64,000 nucleotides of DNA, taken from Scandinavium sp036409475. GTDB taxonomy: Bacteria; Pseudomonadota; Gammaproteobacteria; Enterobacterales; Enterobacteriaceae. Every line of letters starts with the position of its first letter. Within the stretch, counting starts at the first letter, position 1. The stretch lies in NCBI RefSeq assembly GCF_036409475.1, contig NZ_JAYRCK010000018.1, positions 1 through 64,000 on the forward strand, given 5' to 3'. The notes beneath the pieces are model-generated. The model was not told where the DNA came from, ran no database searches, and saw only the letters and a list, made by a program, of their open reading frames with translations. Made by a program: the position numbers and the translations under genes. Positions 17,075 through 25,307 of this stretch are shown one piece after another.

Positions 17075-18130
17075 TTGAATACAGAAACCCGTGAGATTAC
17101 CCTCGAGCCAGCGGACAACGAACGCCTGCTGAGCCTCTGCGGCCCCTTTGATGACAACATCAAACATCTGGAGCGCCGTCTGGGCATCGAAATCAACCGT
17201 CGCGACAACCATTTTAAACTGACCGGACGCGCTATCTGCGTGAACGCAGCCGCAGATATTCTGCGCAGCCTGTATGTGGACACCGCGCCAATGCGCGGCC
17301 AGACGCAGGATATTGACCCGGAACAAATCCACCTCGCGATCAAAGAAGCGCGAGTGCTGGAACAAAGCGCGGAAAGCGTCCCGGATTACGGCAAAGCCAT
17401 TAACATCAAAACCAAGCGTGGCGTTATCAAACCGCGCACGCCGAATCAGGCGCAGTACATCGCCAATATTCTCGACCACGACATCACTTTCGGCGTTGGC
17501 CCGGCGGGGACAGGCAAAACCTGGCTCGCGGTTGCTGCTGCGGTTGATGCGCTTGAGCGCCAGGAAATTCGCCGCATTCTGTTGACCCGTCCTGCCGTCG
17601 AAGCCGGGGAAAAGCTGGGCTTCCTGCCAGGCGATCTGAGTCAGAAAGTCGACCCGTATCTGCGTCCGCTGTACGACGCTTTGTTTGAGATGCTTGGTTT
17701 CGAAAAAGTCGAAAAGCTTATTGAACGTAATGTCATCGAAGTCGCACCGCTTGCCTACATGCGCGGACGGACTCTGAACGATGCTTTCATCATTCTCGAC
17801 GAAAGCCAGAACACCACCATCGAACAGATGAAGATGTTCCTGACCCGCATCGGCTTTAACTCGAAAGCGGTGATCACCGGTGACGTGACGCAAATTGACC
17901 TGCCACGCAACGTGAAATCCGGCCTGCGCCACGCGATTGAAGTGCTGGCAGAAGTCGATGAAATCAGCTTTAACTTCTTCCACAGCGAAGACGTTGTGCG
18001 TCACCCGGTGGTGGCCCGTATCGTCAATGCCTATGAAGCTTGGGAAGAAGCAGAACAGAAACGCAAAGCTGCTGAAGCAGCAGAACGCAAGCGTGAAGCG
18101 CTGGCGGCACAAACCCAGGAGCAAAAATGA
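17075..18130 (+). CDS. ybeZ: PhoH-like ATPase YbeZ (PhoL)
   Basis: A 351-residue cytoplasmic ATPase. Walker A is GPAGTGKT (142-149) and Walker B is IILDE (239-243), in a PhoH domain at about 115-320. A Lys/Glu/Ala-rich tail follows. The start is TTG at 17075, behind an AAGAGGAA ribosome-binding site, giving the conserved N-terminus MNTETREITL. The last 4 bases overlap ybeY, so translation is probably coupled. In E. coli YbeZ associates with YbeY and is linked to rRNA and RNA handling; the exact reaction is not settled. Confidence 0.94.
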   Translation: MNTETREITLEPADNERLLSLCGPFDDNIKHLERRLGIEINRRDNHFKLTGRAICVNAAADILRSLYVDTAPMRGQTQDIDPEQIHLAIKEARVLEQSAESVPDYGKAINIKTKRGVIKPRTPNQAQYIANILDHDITFGVGPAGTGKTWLAVAAAVDALERQEIRRILLTRPAVEAGEKLGFLPGDLSQKVDPYLRPLYDALFEMLGFEKVEKLIERNVIEVAPLAYMRGRTLNDAFIILDESQNTTIEQMKMFLTRIGFNSKAVITGDVTQIDLPRNVKSGLRHAIEVLAEVDEISFNFFHSEDVVRHPVVARIVNAYEAWEEAEQKRKAAEAAERKREALAAQTQEQK

Positions 18131-18594
18131 GTTCGGTGATGTTGGATTTGCAGCTGGCCTGCGAAAACGAAAACGGCCTGCCACAGGAGGCCGCCTTTCA
18201 GCGCTGGCTGGATGCAACGATTCCTGCGTTTCAGGAAGAGTCAGAAGTCACCGTACGTCTGGTGGACGAAGCCGAAAGCCACGAGCTGAACCTCACTTAT
18301 CGCGGCAAGGACAAATCCACCAACGTGCTCTCCTTCCCGTTTGAAGCGCCACCGGGTATGGAATTACCGCTGCTTGGCGATCTCATCATCTGCCGTCAGG
18401 TGGTCGAGCGTGAAGCGGAAGAACAAGGCAAACCGCTGGAGGCGCACTGGGCGCATATGGTTGTGCACGGCAGCCTGCATCTGCTGGGTTATGACCATAT
18501 CGAAGACGAAGAAGCGGAAGAGATGGAGGGCCTGGAAACAGAGATAATGCTTGCTCTGGGCTATGATGATCCGTACATTGCCGAGAAAGAATAA
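18127..18594 (+). CDS. ybeY: Endoribonuclease YbeY (rRNA maturation)
   Basis: A 155-residue single-domain metalloprotein (UPF0054) needed for 16S rRNA 3'-end processing and ribosome quality control. Zinc ligands His114, His118 and His124 are in HGSLHLLGYDH; Arg59 is present in YRGKDKST. Length and positions equal E. coli YbeY. Start overlaps the ybeZ stop (ATGA). Confidence 0.96.
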   Translation: MSSVMLDLQLACENENGLPQEAAFQRWLDATIPAFQEESEVTVRLVDEAESHELNLTYRGKDKSTNVLSFPFEAPPGMELPLLGDLIICRQVVEREAEEQGKPLEAHWAHMVVHGSLHLLGYDHIEDEEAEEMEGLETEIMLALGYDDPYIAEKE

Positions 18595-18696
18595 CCTGTG
18601 CGGCGGCTCACCGCCGCGCTGGCATTTTATGCTGTCTGACGCTGAGTTTACGCGCAGCAGCCACGATTTCCCTGACATGAGACCCCATACGACGCC

Positions 18697-19575
18697 ATGA
18701 GCGACGACAACTCACACAGTAGCGACACCTTAAACAGCAAAAAGGGATTCTTCTCCCTCTTACTGAGCCAACTGTTCCACGGCGAACCGAAAAACCGTGA
18801 TGAACTGCTGGCGCTGATCCGTGATTCCGGGCAGAACGATCTTATCGACGAAGATACTCGTGACATGCTCGAAGGGGTAATGGATATCGCCGACCAGCGC
18901 GTCCGCGACATCATGATCCCCCGCTCGCAAATGATTACCCTGAAACGCAACCAGACTCTGGATGAGTGCCTCGATGTCATTATCGAATCGGCTCACTCGC
19001 GCTTCCCGGTTATCAGCGAAGACAAAGATCACATTGAAGGGATTCTGATGGCCAAGGATCTGCTGCCGTTTATGCGCAGCGATGCCGAAGCTTTCAGCAT
19101 GGATAAAGTGTTACGCCAGGCGGTGGTGGTACCGGAAAGCAAGCGTGTTGACCGCATGCTCAAAGAGTTCCGTTCCCAGCGCTACCACATGGCGATTGTG
19201 ATTGACGAATTTGGCGGTGTGTCGGGTCTGGTGACCATCGAAGACATTCTGGAACTGATCGTCGGCGAGATTGAAGACGAATACGATGAAGAAGAAGACA
19301 TCGATTTCCGTCAGTTAAGCCGTCACACCTGGACCGTGCGCGCACTGGCTTCCATCGAAGACTTCAACGAAGCCTACGGCACCCACTTCAGCGATGAAGA
19401 AGTGGACACCATTGGTGGCCTGGTGATGCAGGCGTTCGGGCATCTGCCTGCCCGCGGCGAATCCATTGACATCGATGGTTACCAGTTCAAAGTTGCGATG
19501 GCGGACAGCCGCCGTATCATCCAGGTACATGTCAAACTTCCGGAAGATGCCCCCCAGCCGAATCTGGAAGACTAA
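18697..19575 (+). CDS. corC: CorC (YbeX), CBS-domain protein
   Basis: A 292-residue cytoplasmic protein with two CBS domains (about 70-195) and a C-terminal CorC/HlyC domain (about 205-285). An acidic EEDEYDEEEDID patch joins them. CBS domains bind adenosine nucleotides. CorC was first linked to magnesium/cobalt efflux with CorA; newer work ties YbeX to ribosome metabolism together with YbeY, which fits this operon. It starts 102 bp after ybeY and lnt follows at 22 bp. Confidence 0.95.
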   Translation: MSDDNSHSSDTLNSKKGFFSLLLSQLFHGEPKNRDELLALIRDSGQNDLIDEDTRDMLEGVMDIADQRVRDIMIPRSQMITLKRNQTLDECLDVIIESAHSRFPVISEDKDHIEGILMAKDLLPFMRSDAEAFSMDKVLRQAVVVPESKRVDRMLKEFRSQRYHMAIVIDEFGGVSGLVTIEDILELIVGEIEDEYDEEEDIDFRQLSRHTWTVRALASIEDFNEAYGTHFSDEEVDTIGGLVMQAFGHLPARGESIDIDGYQFKVAMADSRRIIQVHVKLPEDAPQPNLED

Positions 19576-19597
19576 TTTAACGGGACGACAACGCTAA

Positions 19598-21136
19598 ATG
19601 GCATTTGCCCCTCTGATTGAACGCCAGCGCGTACGCTTGCTGCTGGCGCTACTTTTCGGCGCCTGCGGAACGCTGGCATTTTCTCCTTATGATTTCTGGC
19701 CTGCGGCGATCGTCTCGCTGATGGGTCTTCAGGGATTAACCCTCAACCGTCGGCCGCTGCAAAGCGCATGGATTGGTTATTTCTGGGGCTTAGGTTTGTT
19801 CGGCTCTGGCATTAACTGGGTCTATGTCAGCATCGCCCAATTTGGCGGCATGCCTGGCCCGGTGAACGTGTTCCTGGTGGTATTGCTGGCAGCTTATCTG
19901 TCGCTTTATACCGGTTTGTTCGCGGGTATTCTTTCCCGCTTGTGGCCCAAAGCGACCTGGCTGCGTGTGGCGATTGCGGCTCCCGTCGTCTGGCAAATCA
20001 CCGAGTTCCTGCGCGGCTGGGTCTTAACCGGCTTCCCGTGGCTGCAGTTCGGTTATAGCCAGATTGATGGCCCGCTGAAAGGGCTTGCCCCGGTGATGGG
20101 TGTGGAGGCGATTAGCTTCCTGCTGATGATGGTCAGTGGCCTGCTGGCGCTGGCTCTGGTCAGTCGCAACTGGCGTCCGCTGGTTGTTGCCGTGGTGCTT
20201 TTCGCATTGCCTTTCCCGCTGCGTTACATTCAGTGGTATCAACTGCTGCCTGACCGTACCACGCAAGTGTCGCTGGTTCAGGGCAATATTCCGCAGTCGC
20301 TGAAGTGGGATGAAAAAGAGCTTCTGAAAACGCTCCAGATCTATCTCGATGCCACTGAAAAAGTGATGGGTAAGTCACAGCTCATCATCTGGCCGGAATC
20401 GGCGATCCCCGATCTGGAGATCAACCAGCAGCGTTTGCTGAGCATGATGGACGATATGCTGCGAGCGAAAAACAGCTCGCTGATAACCGGTGTAGTGGAC
20501 TCTCGTCTTAACGCAAAAAACCGTTACGACACCTACAACACCATCATCACGCTGGGGAAAGATAATCCATACAGCTACAACTCTACCGATCGCTACAATA
20601 AGAACCATCTGGTGCCTTTCGGAGAGTTCGTCCCGCTGGAATCTATTCTTCGCCCTCTCGCACCGTTCTTCGATCTGCCGATGTCATCCTTTAGCCGTGG
20701 GCCGTATGTTCAGCCACAGCTTTCAGCCCATAACCTGAAGCTGACGGCGGCTATCTGCTACGAGATCATTCTCGGCGAGCAAGTGCGTGATAACTTCCGC
20801 CCGGATACCGATTTCCTGCTGACCCTCTCTAACGATGCCTGGTTTGGTAAATCCATCGGCCCGTGGCAGCACTTCCAGATGGCAAGAATGCGTGCGCTCG
20901 AACTGGCTCGCCCACTTCTGCGCAGTACCAACAACGGGATTACCGCGGTGATTAACCCACAAGGTGACGTGCAGGCGATGATCCCGCAGTTCACTCGCGA
21001 AGTGCTGACCACCACCGTGACGCCAACGTCTGGCCTTACGCCATACGCCCGTACAGGCAACTGGCCGCTGTGGATCATCACTGCGCTGTTTGGTTTTGGC
21101 GCACTTGTGATGAGTCTGCGAAAACGCCCGAGGTAA
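19598..21136 (+). CDS. lnt: Apolipoprotein N-acyltransferase Lnt
   Basis: A 512-residue inner-membrane enzyme (same length as in E. coli) that adds the third acyl chain to the N-terminal Cys of lipoproteins. Eight or so membrane segments occupy about 10-215. The nitrilase-like periplasmic domain follows, with the catalytic triad at the E. coli positions: Glu267 (WPESAI), Lys335 (YNKNHLVP) and Cys387 (AAICYEI). ChiQ, LptE and RlpA in this window are among its expected substrates. The stop codon overlaps a terminator stem. Confidence 0.97.
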   Translation: MAFAPLIERQRVRLLLALLFGACGTLAFSPYDFWPAAIVSLMGLQGLTLNRRPLQSAWIGYFWGLGLFGSGINWVYVSIAQFGGMPGPVNVFLVVLLAAYLSLYTGLFAGILSRLWPKATWLRVAIAAPVVWQITEFLRGWVLTGFPWLQFGYSQIDGPLKGLAPVMGVEAISFLLMMVSGLLALALVSRNWRPLVVAVVLFALPFPLRYIQWYQLLPDRTTQVSLVQGNIPQSLKWDEKELLKTLQIYLDATEKVMGKSQLIIWPESAIPDLEINQQRLLSMMDDMLRAKNSSLITGVVDSRLNAKNRYDTYNTIITLGKDNPYSYNSTDRYNKNHLVPFGEFVPLESILRPLAPFFDLPMSSFSRGPYVQPQLSAHNLKLTAAICYEIILGEQVRDNFRPDTDFLLTLSNDAWFGKSIGPWQHFQMARMRALELARPLLRSTNNGITAVINPQGDVQAMIPQFTREVLTTTVTPTSGLTPYARTGNWPLWIITALFGFGALVMSLRKRPR

Positions 21137-21176
21137 ACACTAAAAATCGTCTCTAAAGAGACGATTTTTAGTGTTT
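21135..21176. terminator. lnt terminator with a 19-bp perfect stem
   Basis: AAACACTAAAAATCGTCTC at 21135-21153 is perfectly complementary to 21158-21176 around a TAAA loop. The stem contains an A5/T5 tract and begins inside the lnt stop codon. It is symmetrical and could act on both strands. Confidence 0.75.
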
Positions 21177-21179
21177 TCT

Positions 21180-21261
21180 CCCTCTCCACGTGGGAGAGGG
21201 CACCAGACCGCACTTTCGCAACGGCTTATCTGCCGGGCGGCACTCTGTTTGCCCGGCCTAC
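21180..21261. repeat. Hairpin plus REP-like palindrome downstream of lnt
   Basis: CCTCTCC/GGAGAGG with an ACGTG loop lies at 21181-21199. A REP-like palindrome with GCCGGGC and GCCCGGC arms, ending GGCCTAC, lies at 21232-21261. The rest of the 454-bp lnt-gltI gap is the gltI leader. Confidence 0.6.
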
Positions 21262-21522
21262 ATTTCCCCTCTCCCTTTCAGCAAAAACCATTTCTGGCAC
21301 GCCAATTGCTTAGTTAATTCAGTGAGCTGCGTATTTTATGCTGGTGCGACCCGGTTGCACCAACAACGCCCATCGGTGGCACCTTTTCAGTGCAAGCCAG
21401 GATTTTTGCCTTAAAACGGTGCGGCACACTTCGCAAAAACAAACAATAACGCAGCAAAATCTTTACATTAAGCCAAACTAAATGCTAACAAACAGGCTTA
21501 ATACTGCACACAAAAGTGGCAG

Positions 21523-21549
21523 GCAATAACAACACGACACTCACAATGG
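21523..21549 (+). promoter_or_regulatory. C/A-rich GcvB target in the gltI leader
   Basis: The leader stretch AATAACAACACGACACTCAC is strongly C/A-rich and free of structure, 45-70 bases upstream of the gltI ATG. In Salmonella and E. coli the GU-rich R1 segment of GcvB RNA pairs with such a site in gltI. Base-by-base pairing was not computed. Confidence 0.55.
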
Positions 21550-21590
21550 GTATCTGCGCGTCTCCACGACGCCACGATAAGGAGTTGGAT

Positions 21591-22496
21591 ATGCAATTAC
21601 GTAAACTGGCCACAGCAATGCTGGTGATGGGAATGTCCGCAGGCGTAGTCCATGCAGAAGACGCACCTGCCGCGGGCAGTACGCTGGACAAAATCGCCAA
21701 AAATGGTGTGATTGTGGTCGGCCACCGTGAATCATCCGTACCATTTTCCTACTACGACAACCAGCAACAGGTTGTCGGCTACTCTCAGGACTATTCCAAC
21801 GCGATCGTTGACGCTATCAAGAAAAAGCTGAACAAGCCGGACCTGCAGGTCAAACTGATCCCAATTACCTCCCAAAACCGTATTCCTCTGCTGCAGAACG
21901 GAACCTTTGACTTCGAATGTGGATCCACCACCAACAACCTCGAACGTCAAAAACAGGCTGCGTTCTCTGACACCATTTTCGTGGTCGGTACTCGTCTGCT
22001 GACCAAAAAAGGCGGCCCGATTAAAGATTTCGCTGACCTGAAAGGCAAAGCCGTGGTCGTGACGTCCGGGACCACTTCTGAAGTGCTGCTGCATAAGCTG
22101 AACGACGAGAAGAAAATGGATATGCGCATCATCAGCGCGAAAGACCACGGTGACTCCTTCCGCACCCTGGAAAGTGGCCGCGCCGTTGCGTTCATGATGG
22201 ATGACGCACTGCTGGCAGGTGAGCGTGCGAAGGCGAAGAAACCAGACAACTGGGAAATCGTCGGCACCGCGCAGTCCAAAGAAGCTTACGGTTGCATGCT
22301 GCGTAAAGACGACCCGCAGTTCAAAAAGCTGGTGGATGACACCATCGCTCAGGCCCAGACTTCCGGTGAAGCTGCGAAGTGGTTTGATAAGTGGTTCAAA
22401 AACCCAATCCCACCGAAAAACCTGAACATGAACTTTGACCTGTCAGACGACATGAAAGCGCTGTTCAAAGCACCAAGCGACAAGGCACTTAACTAA
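21591..22496 (+). CDS. gltI: Glutamate/aspartate-binding periplasmic protein GltI
   Basis: A 301-residue precursor (E. coli: 302) of the periplasmic receptor of the GltIJKL ABC importer. The signal peptide ends at VVHA (residue 22). The mature part is a family 3 solute-binding protein with the expected VGHRESSVPFSY start motif. The ATG at 21591 is chosen because AAGGAG lies 7 bases upstream; the frame runs open further upstream. It is separated from gltJ by a 357-bp gap holding the probable SroC region and an ERIC element. Confidence 0.95.
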   Translation: MQLRKLATAMLVMGMSAGVVHAEDAPAAGSTLDKIAKNGVIVVGHRESSVPFSYYDNQQQVVGYSQDYSNAIVDAIKKKLNKPDLQVKLIPITSQNRIPLLQNGTFDFECGSTTNNLERQKQAAFSDTIFVVGTRLLTKKGGPIKDFADLKGKAVVVTSGTTSEVLLHKLNDEKKMDMRIISAKDHGDSFRTLESGRAVAFMMDDALLAGERAKAKKPDNWEIVGTAQSKEAYGCMLRKDDPQFKKLVDDTIAQAQTSGEAAKWFDKWFKNPIPPKNLNMNFDLSDDMKALFKAPSDKALN

Positions 22497-22597
22497 TTAA
22501 AACAACGATGGGTGGGTTCGCCTGCCCTCTCGATTGCGAGGAAATACGGACAGACTATATATCGGCTGGTCGTTCCCCAGCCGGTATGAACAACTAA

Positions 22598-22793
22598 ATA
22601 CCCTAAATAATTCGAGTTGCAGGTAGGCGACAAGGGAGTGACAAATTCGTCTGGAACGAATTTGACCAGCCAAGGGCTGGCCTCTGGTGAGAGACAGGAT
22701 GTCTCTCATTCAATCCCCAGGAGCTTACTTAAGTAAGTGACTGGGGTGAGGGAGTGCAGTCAACACCCCTGCAGCTCGAAGAATGACGGGTAT
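22598..22793. repeat. ERIC element with an internal insertion
   Basis: The core AATCCCCAGGAGCTTAC...AAGTAAGTGACTGGGGTGAG is the diagnostic ERIC palindrome, and the ends (ATACCC and GGGTAT) are inverted. It is about 196 bp rather than the usual 127. The extra part at about 22640-22710 carries three small hairpins: CAAATTCGT/ACGAATTTG, CCAGCC/GGCTGG and GAGAGACA/TGTCTCTC. Confidence 0.85.
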
Positions 22794-22815
22794 AGGTTTC
22801 CTTAGCAGTCTTCGA

Positions 22816-22841
22816 GGGTAGCGCTGCTACCCTTTTTTTTT
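22816..22841 (+). terminator. Terminator between gltI and gltJ (SroC 3' end)
   Basis: GGGTAGC, loop GCT, GCTACCC, followed by nine T. It would end part of the gltI transcripts 13 bases before gltJ and lower gltJKL relative to the binding protein. Confidence 0.85.
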
Positions 22842-22853
22842 CGGAGTCCATTT

Positions 22854-23594
22854 ATGTCAATCGACTGGAACTGGGGTATTTTTTTGCAACAAGCCCCGTT
22901 CGGCAACACCACCTATCTGGGCTGGCTGTGGAGCGGCTTTCAGGTTACCGTTGCGTTATCTGTAACGGCCTGGATTATCGCTTTTCTTGTCGGCTCGCTG
23001 TTCGGCATTCTGCGCACCGTTCCTAACCGTTTCCTTTCCGGAATCGGCACGTTGTATGTGGAACTGTTCCGTAACGTTCCGTTAATCGTTCAGTTTTTTA
23101 CCTGGTATCTGGTCATTCCGGAACTGCTGCCGGAAAACATCGGTATGTGGTTTAAATCTGAGCTTGACCCTAACATTCAGTTCTTCGTCTCCTCCATGCT
23201 CTGCCTGGGGCTGTTCACCGCTGCGCGTGTATGTGAGCAGGTGCGTGCCGCAATCCAGTCTCTGCCACGTGGACAAAAAAATGCAGGCTTAGCGATGGGC
23301 TTAACGCTCCCGCAAACCTACCGTTACGTGCTGCTGCCTAATGCCTATCGCGTGATCGTGCCACCGATGACCTCTGAGATGATGAACCTGGTGAAAAACT
23401 CGGCCATCGCCTCAACCATTGGTCTGGTCGATATGGCCGCACAAGCCGGGAAATTGCTGGACTACTCGGCGCATGCCTGGGAATCCTTCACGGCCATCAC
23501 TCTCGCCTATGTGTTTATTAACGCGGTGATCATGCTGGTGATGAATATTGTTGAACGCAAAATCCGCCTGCCGGGCACGATGGGAGGCAAATAA
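22854..23594 (+). CDS. gltJ: Glutamate/aspartate ABC permease GltJ
   Basis: A 246-residue inner-membrane subunit of the polar amino-acid importer, with about five membrane helices. The coupling-loop region around AGLAMGLTLPQTYRYVLLP matches the permease EAA motif that contacts the ATPase. A CGGAG site lies 6 bases before the ATG. The last base of its stop is the first base of the gltK ATG, implying coupled translation. Confidence 0.96.
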   Translation: MSIDWNWGIFLQQAPFGNTTYLGWLWSGFQVTVALSVTAWIIAFLVGSLFGILRTVPNRFLSGIGTLYVELFRNVPLIVQFFTWYLVIPELLPENIGMWFKSELDPNIQFFVSSMLCLGLFTAARVCEQVRAAIQSLPRGQKNAGLAMGLTLPQTYRYVLLPNAYRVIVPPMTSEMMNLVKNSAIASTIGLVDMAAQAGKLLDYSAHAWESFTAITLAYVFINAVIMLVMNIVERKIRLPGTMGGK

Positions 23595-24268
23595 TGTACG
23601 ATTTTGACTGGAGTTCAATCGTCCCTTCCATGCCTTACCTGCTGGCGGGTTTGGTCATTACGCTGAAAATCACCGTGACGGCCGTGGTTATCGGTATCGT
23701 CTGGGGCACAATCCTTGCGGTAATGCGTCTCTCCACCTTCAAACCGGTGGCCTGGTTTGCAACAGCTTATGTGAACGTGTTCCGTTCGATTCCGCTGGTG
23801 ATGGTGCTGCTGTGGTTCTATTTGATTGTGCCTGGCTTCCTGCAAAACGTGCTGGGGCTGTCACCGAAGACTGACATTCGTCTGGTATCGGCGATGGTGG
23901 CTTTTTCCATGTTTGAAGCGGCTTACTATTCCGAGATCATCCGTGCCGGTATTCAGAGTGTGTCTCGCGGTCAGGGTAACGCTGCGTTGGCGCTGGGGAT
24001 GACCCAATGGCAGTCAATGAAGCTGATTATTCTGCCGCAGGCCTTCCGCGCGATGGTGCCGTTGCTGCTGACGCAGGGCATTGTCCTGTTCCAGGATACC
24101 TCGCTCGTCTACGTGCTAAGCCTTGCCGACTTCTTCCGTACCGCCTCCACCATTGGCGAGCGTGACGGAACCCAGGTTGAGATGATCCTGTTTGCCGGGG
24201 CCGTCTATTTTGTTATCAGTTTGAGCGCCTCGCTGTTGGTCAGCTATTTGAAGAAAAGGACCGTGTAA
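23594..24268 (+). CDS. gltK: Glutamate/aspartate ABC permease GltK
   Basis: A 224-residue inner-membrane subunit, partner of GltJ, with about five helices. The EAA-type loop is NAALALGMTQWQSMKLIILP. It overlaps gltJ and gltL by one base each (TAATG), the tight packing seen in E. coli. Confidence 0.96.
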   Translation: MYDFDWSSIVPSMPYLLAGLVITLKITVTAVVIGIVWGTILAVMRLSTFKPVAWFATAYVNVFRSIPLVMVLLWFYLIVPGFLQNVLGLSPKTDIRLVSAMVAFSMFEAAYYSEIIRAGIQSVSRGQGNAALALGMTQWQSMKLIILPQAFRAMVPLLLTQGIVLFQDTSLVYVLSLADFFRTASTIGERDGTQVEMILFAGAVYFVISLSASLLVSYLKKRTV

Positions 24269-24993
24269 TGATTTCCCTGAAAAATGTTTCGAAATGGTAT
24301 GGTCACTTTCAGGTGCTGACCGACTGCTCCACGGAAGTGAAAAAAGGCGAAGTGGTGGTGGTTTGTGGCCCTTCAGGGTCCGGCAAATCTACGCTGATCA
24401 AAACCGTGAATGGCCTGGAACCCGTGCAGCAGGGCGAAATTCTGGTCAACGGCACTCAGGTCAACGACAAGAAAACCGACCTGGCCAAATTGCGTTCTCA
24501 CGTGGGTATGGTGTTCCAGCATTTCGAACTGTTCCCACACCTGTCAATTATCGAGAACCTGACGCTGGCACAAGTTAAAGTTCTTAAGCGCGATAAAACG
24601 GCTGCACGCACCAAAGGACTGAAACTGCTTGAGCGTGTAGGGCTTTCCACGCATGCCGATAAATTCCCTGCTCAGCTCTCCGGTGGCCAGCAACAACGTG
24701 TGGCGATTGCCCGTGCGTTGTGTATGGACCCGGTGGCGATGCTGTTTGACGAACCCACTTCCGCGCTTGATCCAGAGATGATCAACGAGGTGCTGGACGT
24801 CATGGTGGAACTGGCGCACGAAGGGATGACGATGATGGTGGTGACGCACGAAATGGGCTTTGCCCGTAAAGTGGCGAACCGCGTTATCTTTATGGATGAG
24901 GGCAAGATTGTCGAAGACTCCGACAAGGATGATTTCTTCAACAATCCGCAATCGGACCGTGCAAAAGACTTCCTGGCAAAAATTTTGCATTGA
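24268..24993 (+). CDS. gltL: Glutamate/aspartate ABC ATPase GltL
   Basis: A 241-residue ABC ATPase (same length as in E. coli). Walker A is GPSGSGKST (34-42), the signature is LSGGQQQR (137-144), and Walker B is MLFDEPTS (158-165). The D-loop SALDPEM and H-loop VTHEMGFA are intact. It energises uptake through GltJK. It ends the operon; the repeat-bearing terminator region follows directly. E. coli has rihA next; here it is absent and hscC follows. Confidence 0.96.
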   Translation: MISLKNVSKWYGHFQVLTDCSTEVKKGEVVVVCGPSGSGKSTLIKTVNGLEPVQQGEILVNGTQVNDKKTDLAKLRSHVGMVFQHFELFPHLSIIENLTLAQVKVLKRDKTAARTKGLKLLERVGLSTHADKFPAQLSGGQQQRVAIARALCMDPVAMLFDEPTSALDPEMINEVLDVMVELAHEGMTMMVVTHEMGFARKVANRVIFMDEGKIVEDSDKDDFFNNPQSDRAKDFLAKILH

Positions 24994-25003
24994 TGACAAC
25001 GAT

Positions 25004-25184
25004 GCGCGCACTCCGGTGCGCGTGAGACTGATGACAAACCTCTAACGAATATCGTTTTGTCATGGGAGGCAGAACAAAAAATAAGGAAAATCAATTCATT
25101 GATTTTCGACTGCTCACCACAAAGAAGGAAAAACCACGCATTTTCCTTCTTTGTCAGCAATCTGGCGCGCACTCCGGTGCGCGT
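25004..25184. repeat. Hairpin repeat (copy A) between two copies of the gltL terminator stem
   Basis: The palindrome GCGCGCACTCCGGTGCGCGT occurs at 25004-25023 and again at 25165-25184, a 161-bp period; only the second has a T tract (TTTTATT). Between them, read on the minus strand, is an ~82-bp block nearly identical to the repeats at 56183 and 56343. It has a long hairpin (ACAAAGAAGGAAAA/TTTTCCTTCTTTGT at about 25118-25154) and a 9-bp hairpin (AAAATCAAT/ATTGATTTT at 25087-25106). The remaining ~59 bp are unique to this locus and contain ATGACAAA/TTTGTCAT arms. The whole 24994-25307 gap has no gene. Confidence 0.85.
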
Positions 25185-25189
25185 TTTTA
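25165..25189 (+). terminator. Terminator of gltIJKL (downstream copy)
   Basis: GCGCGCAC, loop TCCG, GTGCGCGT, then TTTTATT. The upstream twin at 25004-25023 has the same stem but is followed by GAGACT and should terminate poorly. Confidence 0.75.
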
Positions 25190-25307
25190 TTAACCGCCTA
25201 TCCAGATTAAGACTCCAGGATCAGCGCTGGAAGTTGATTAAGATCAGCACAGCAATAATCTTTCGTTTTAATCTTAATTTCCTTTTACTGACTAATGTAT
25301 TCATATA

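Larger units (their letters stand above)
22497..22841 (+). ncRNA. sroC: Probable SroC small-RNA region between gltI and gltJ
   Basis: In E. coli and Salmonella the gltI-gltJ spacer yields SroC, an RNA released from gltIJKL mRNA that sponges GcvB. The same spacer is present here. It begins after the gltI stop, has a hairpin CGGCTGG/CCAGCCG at 22562-22582, and ends in a strong terminator (22816-22841). An ERIC element occupies the middle, so the RNA would be about 200 bases longer or split. The 5' end is unknown; the call rests on position and terminator. Confidence 0.5.

Noticed and set aside
16270..18217. Long minus-strand ORFs (357 and 405 codons) opposite miaB and ybeZ
   Set aside because: They are antisense to conserved genes and lack any start context or motif.
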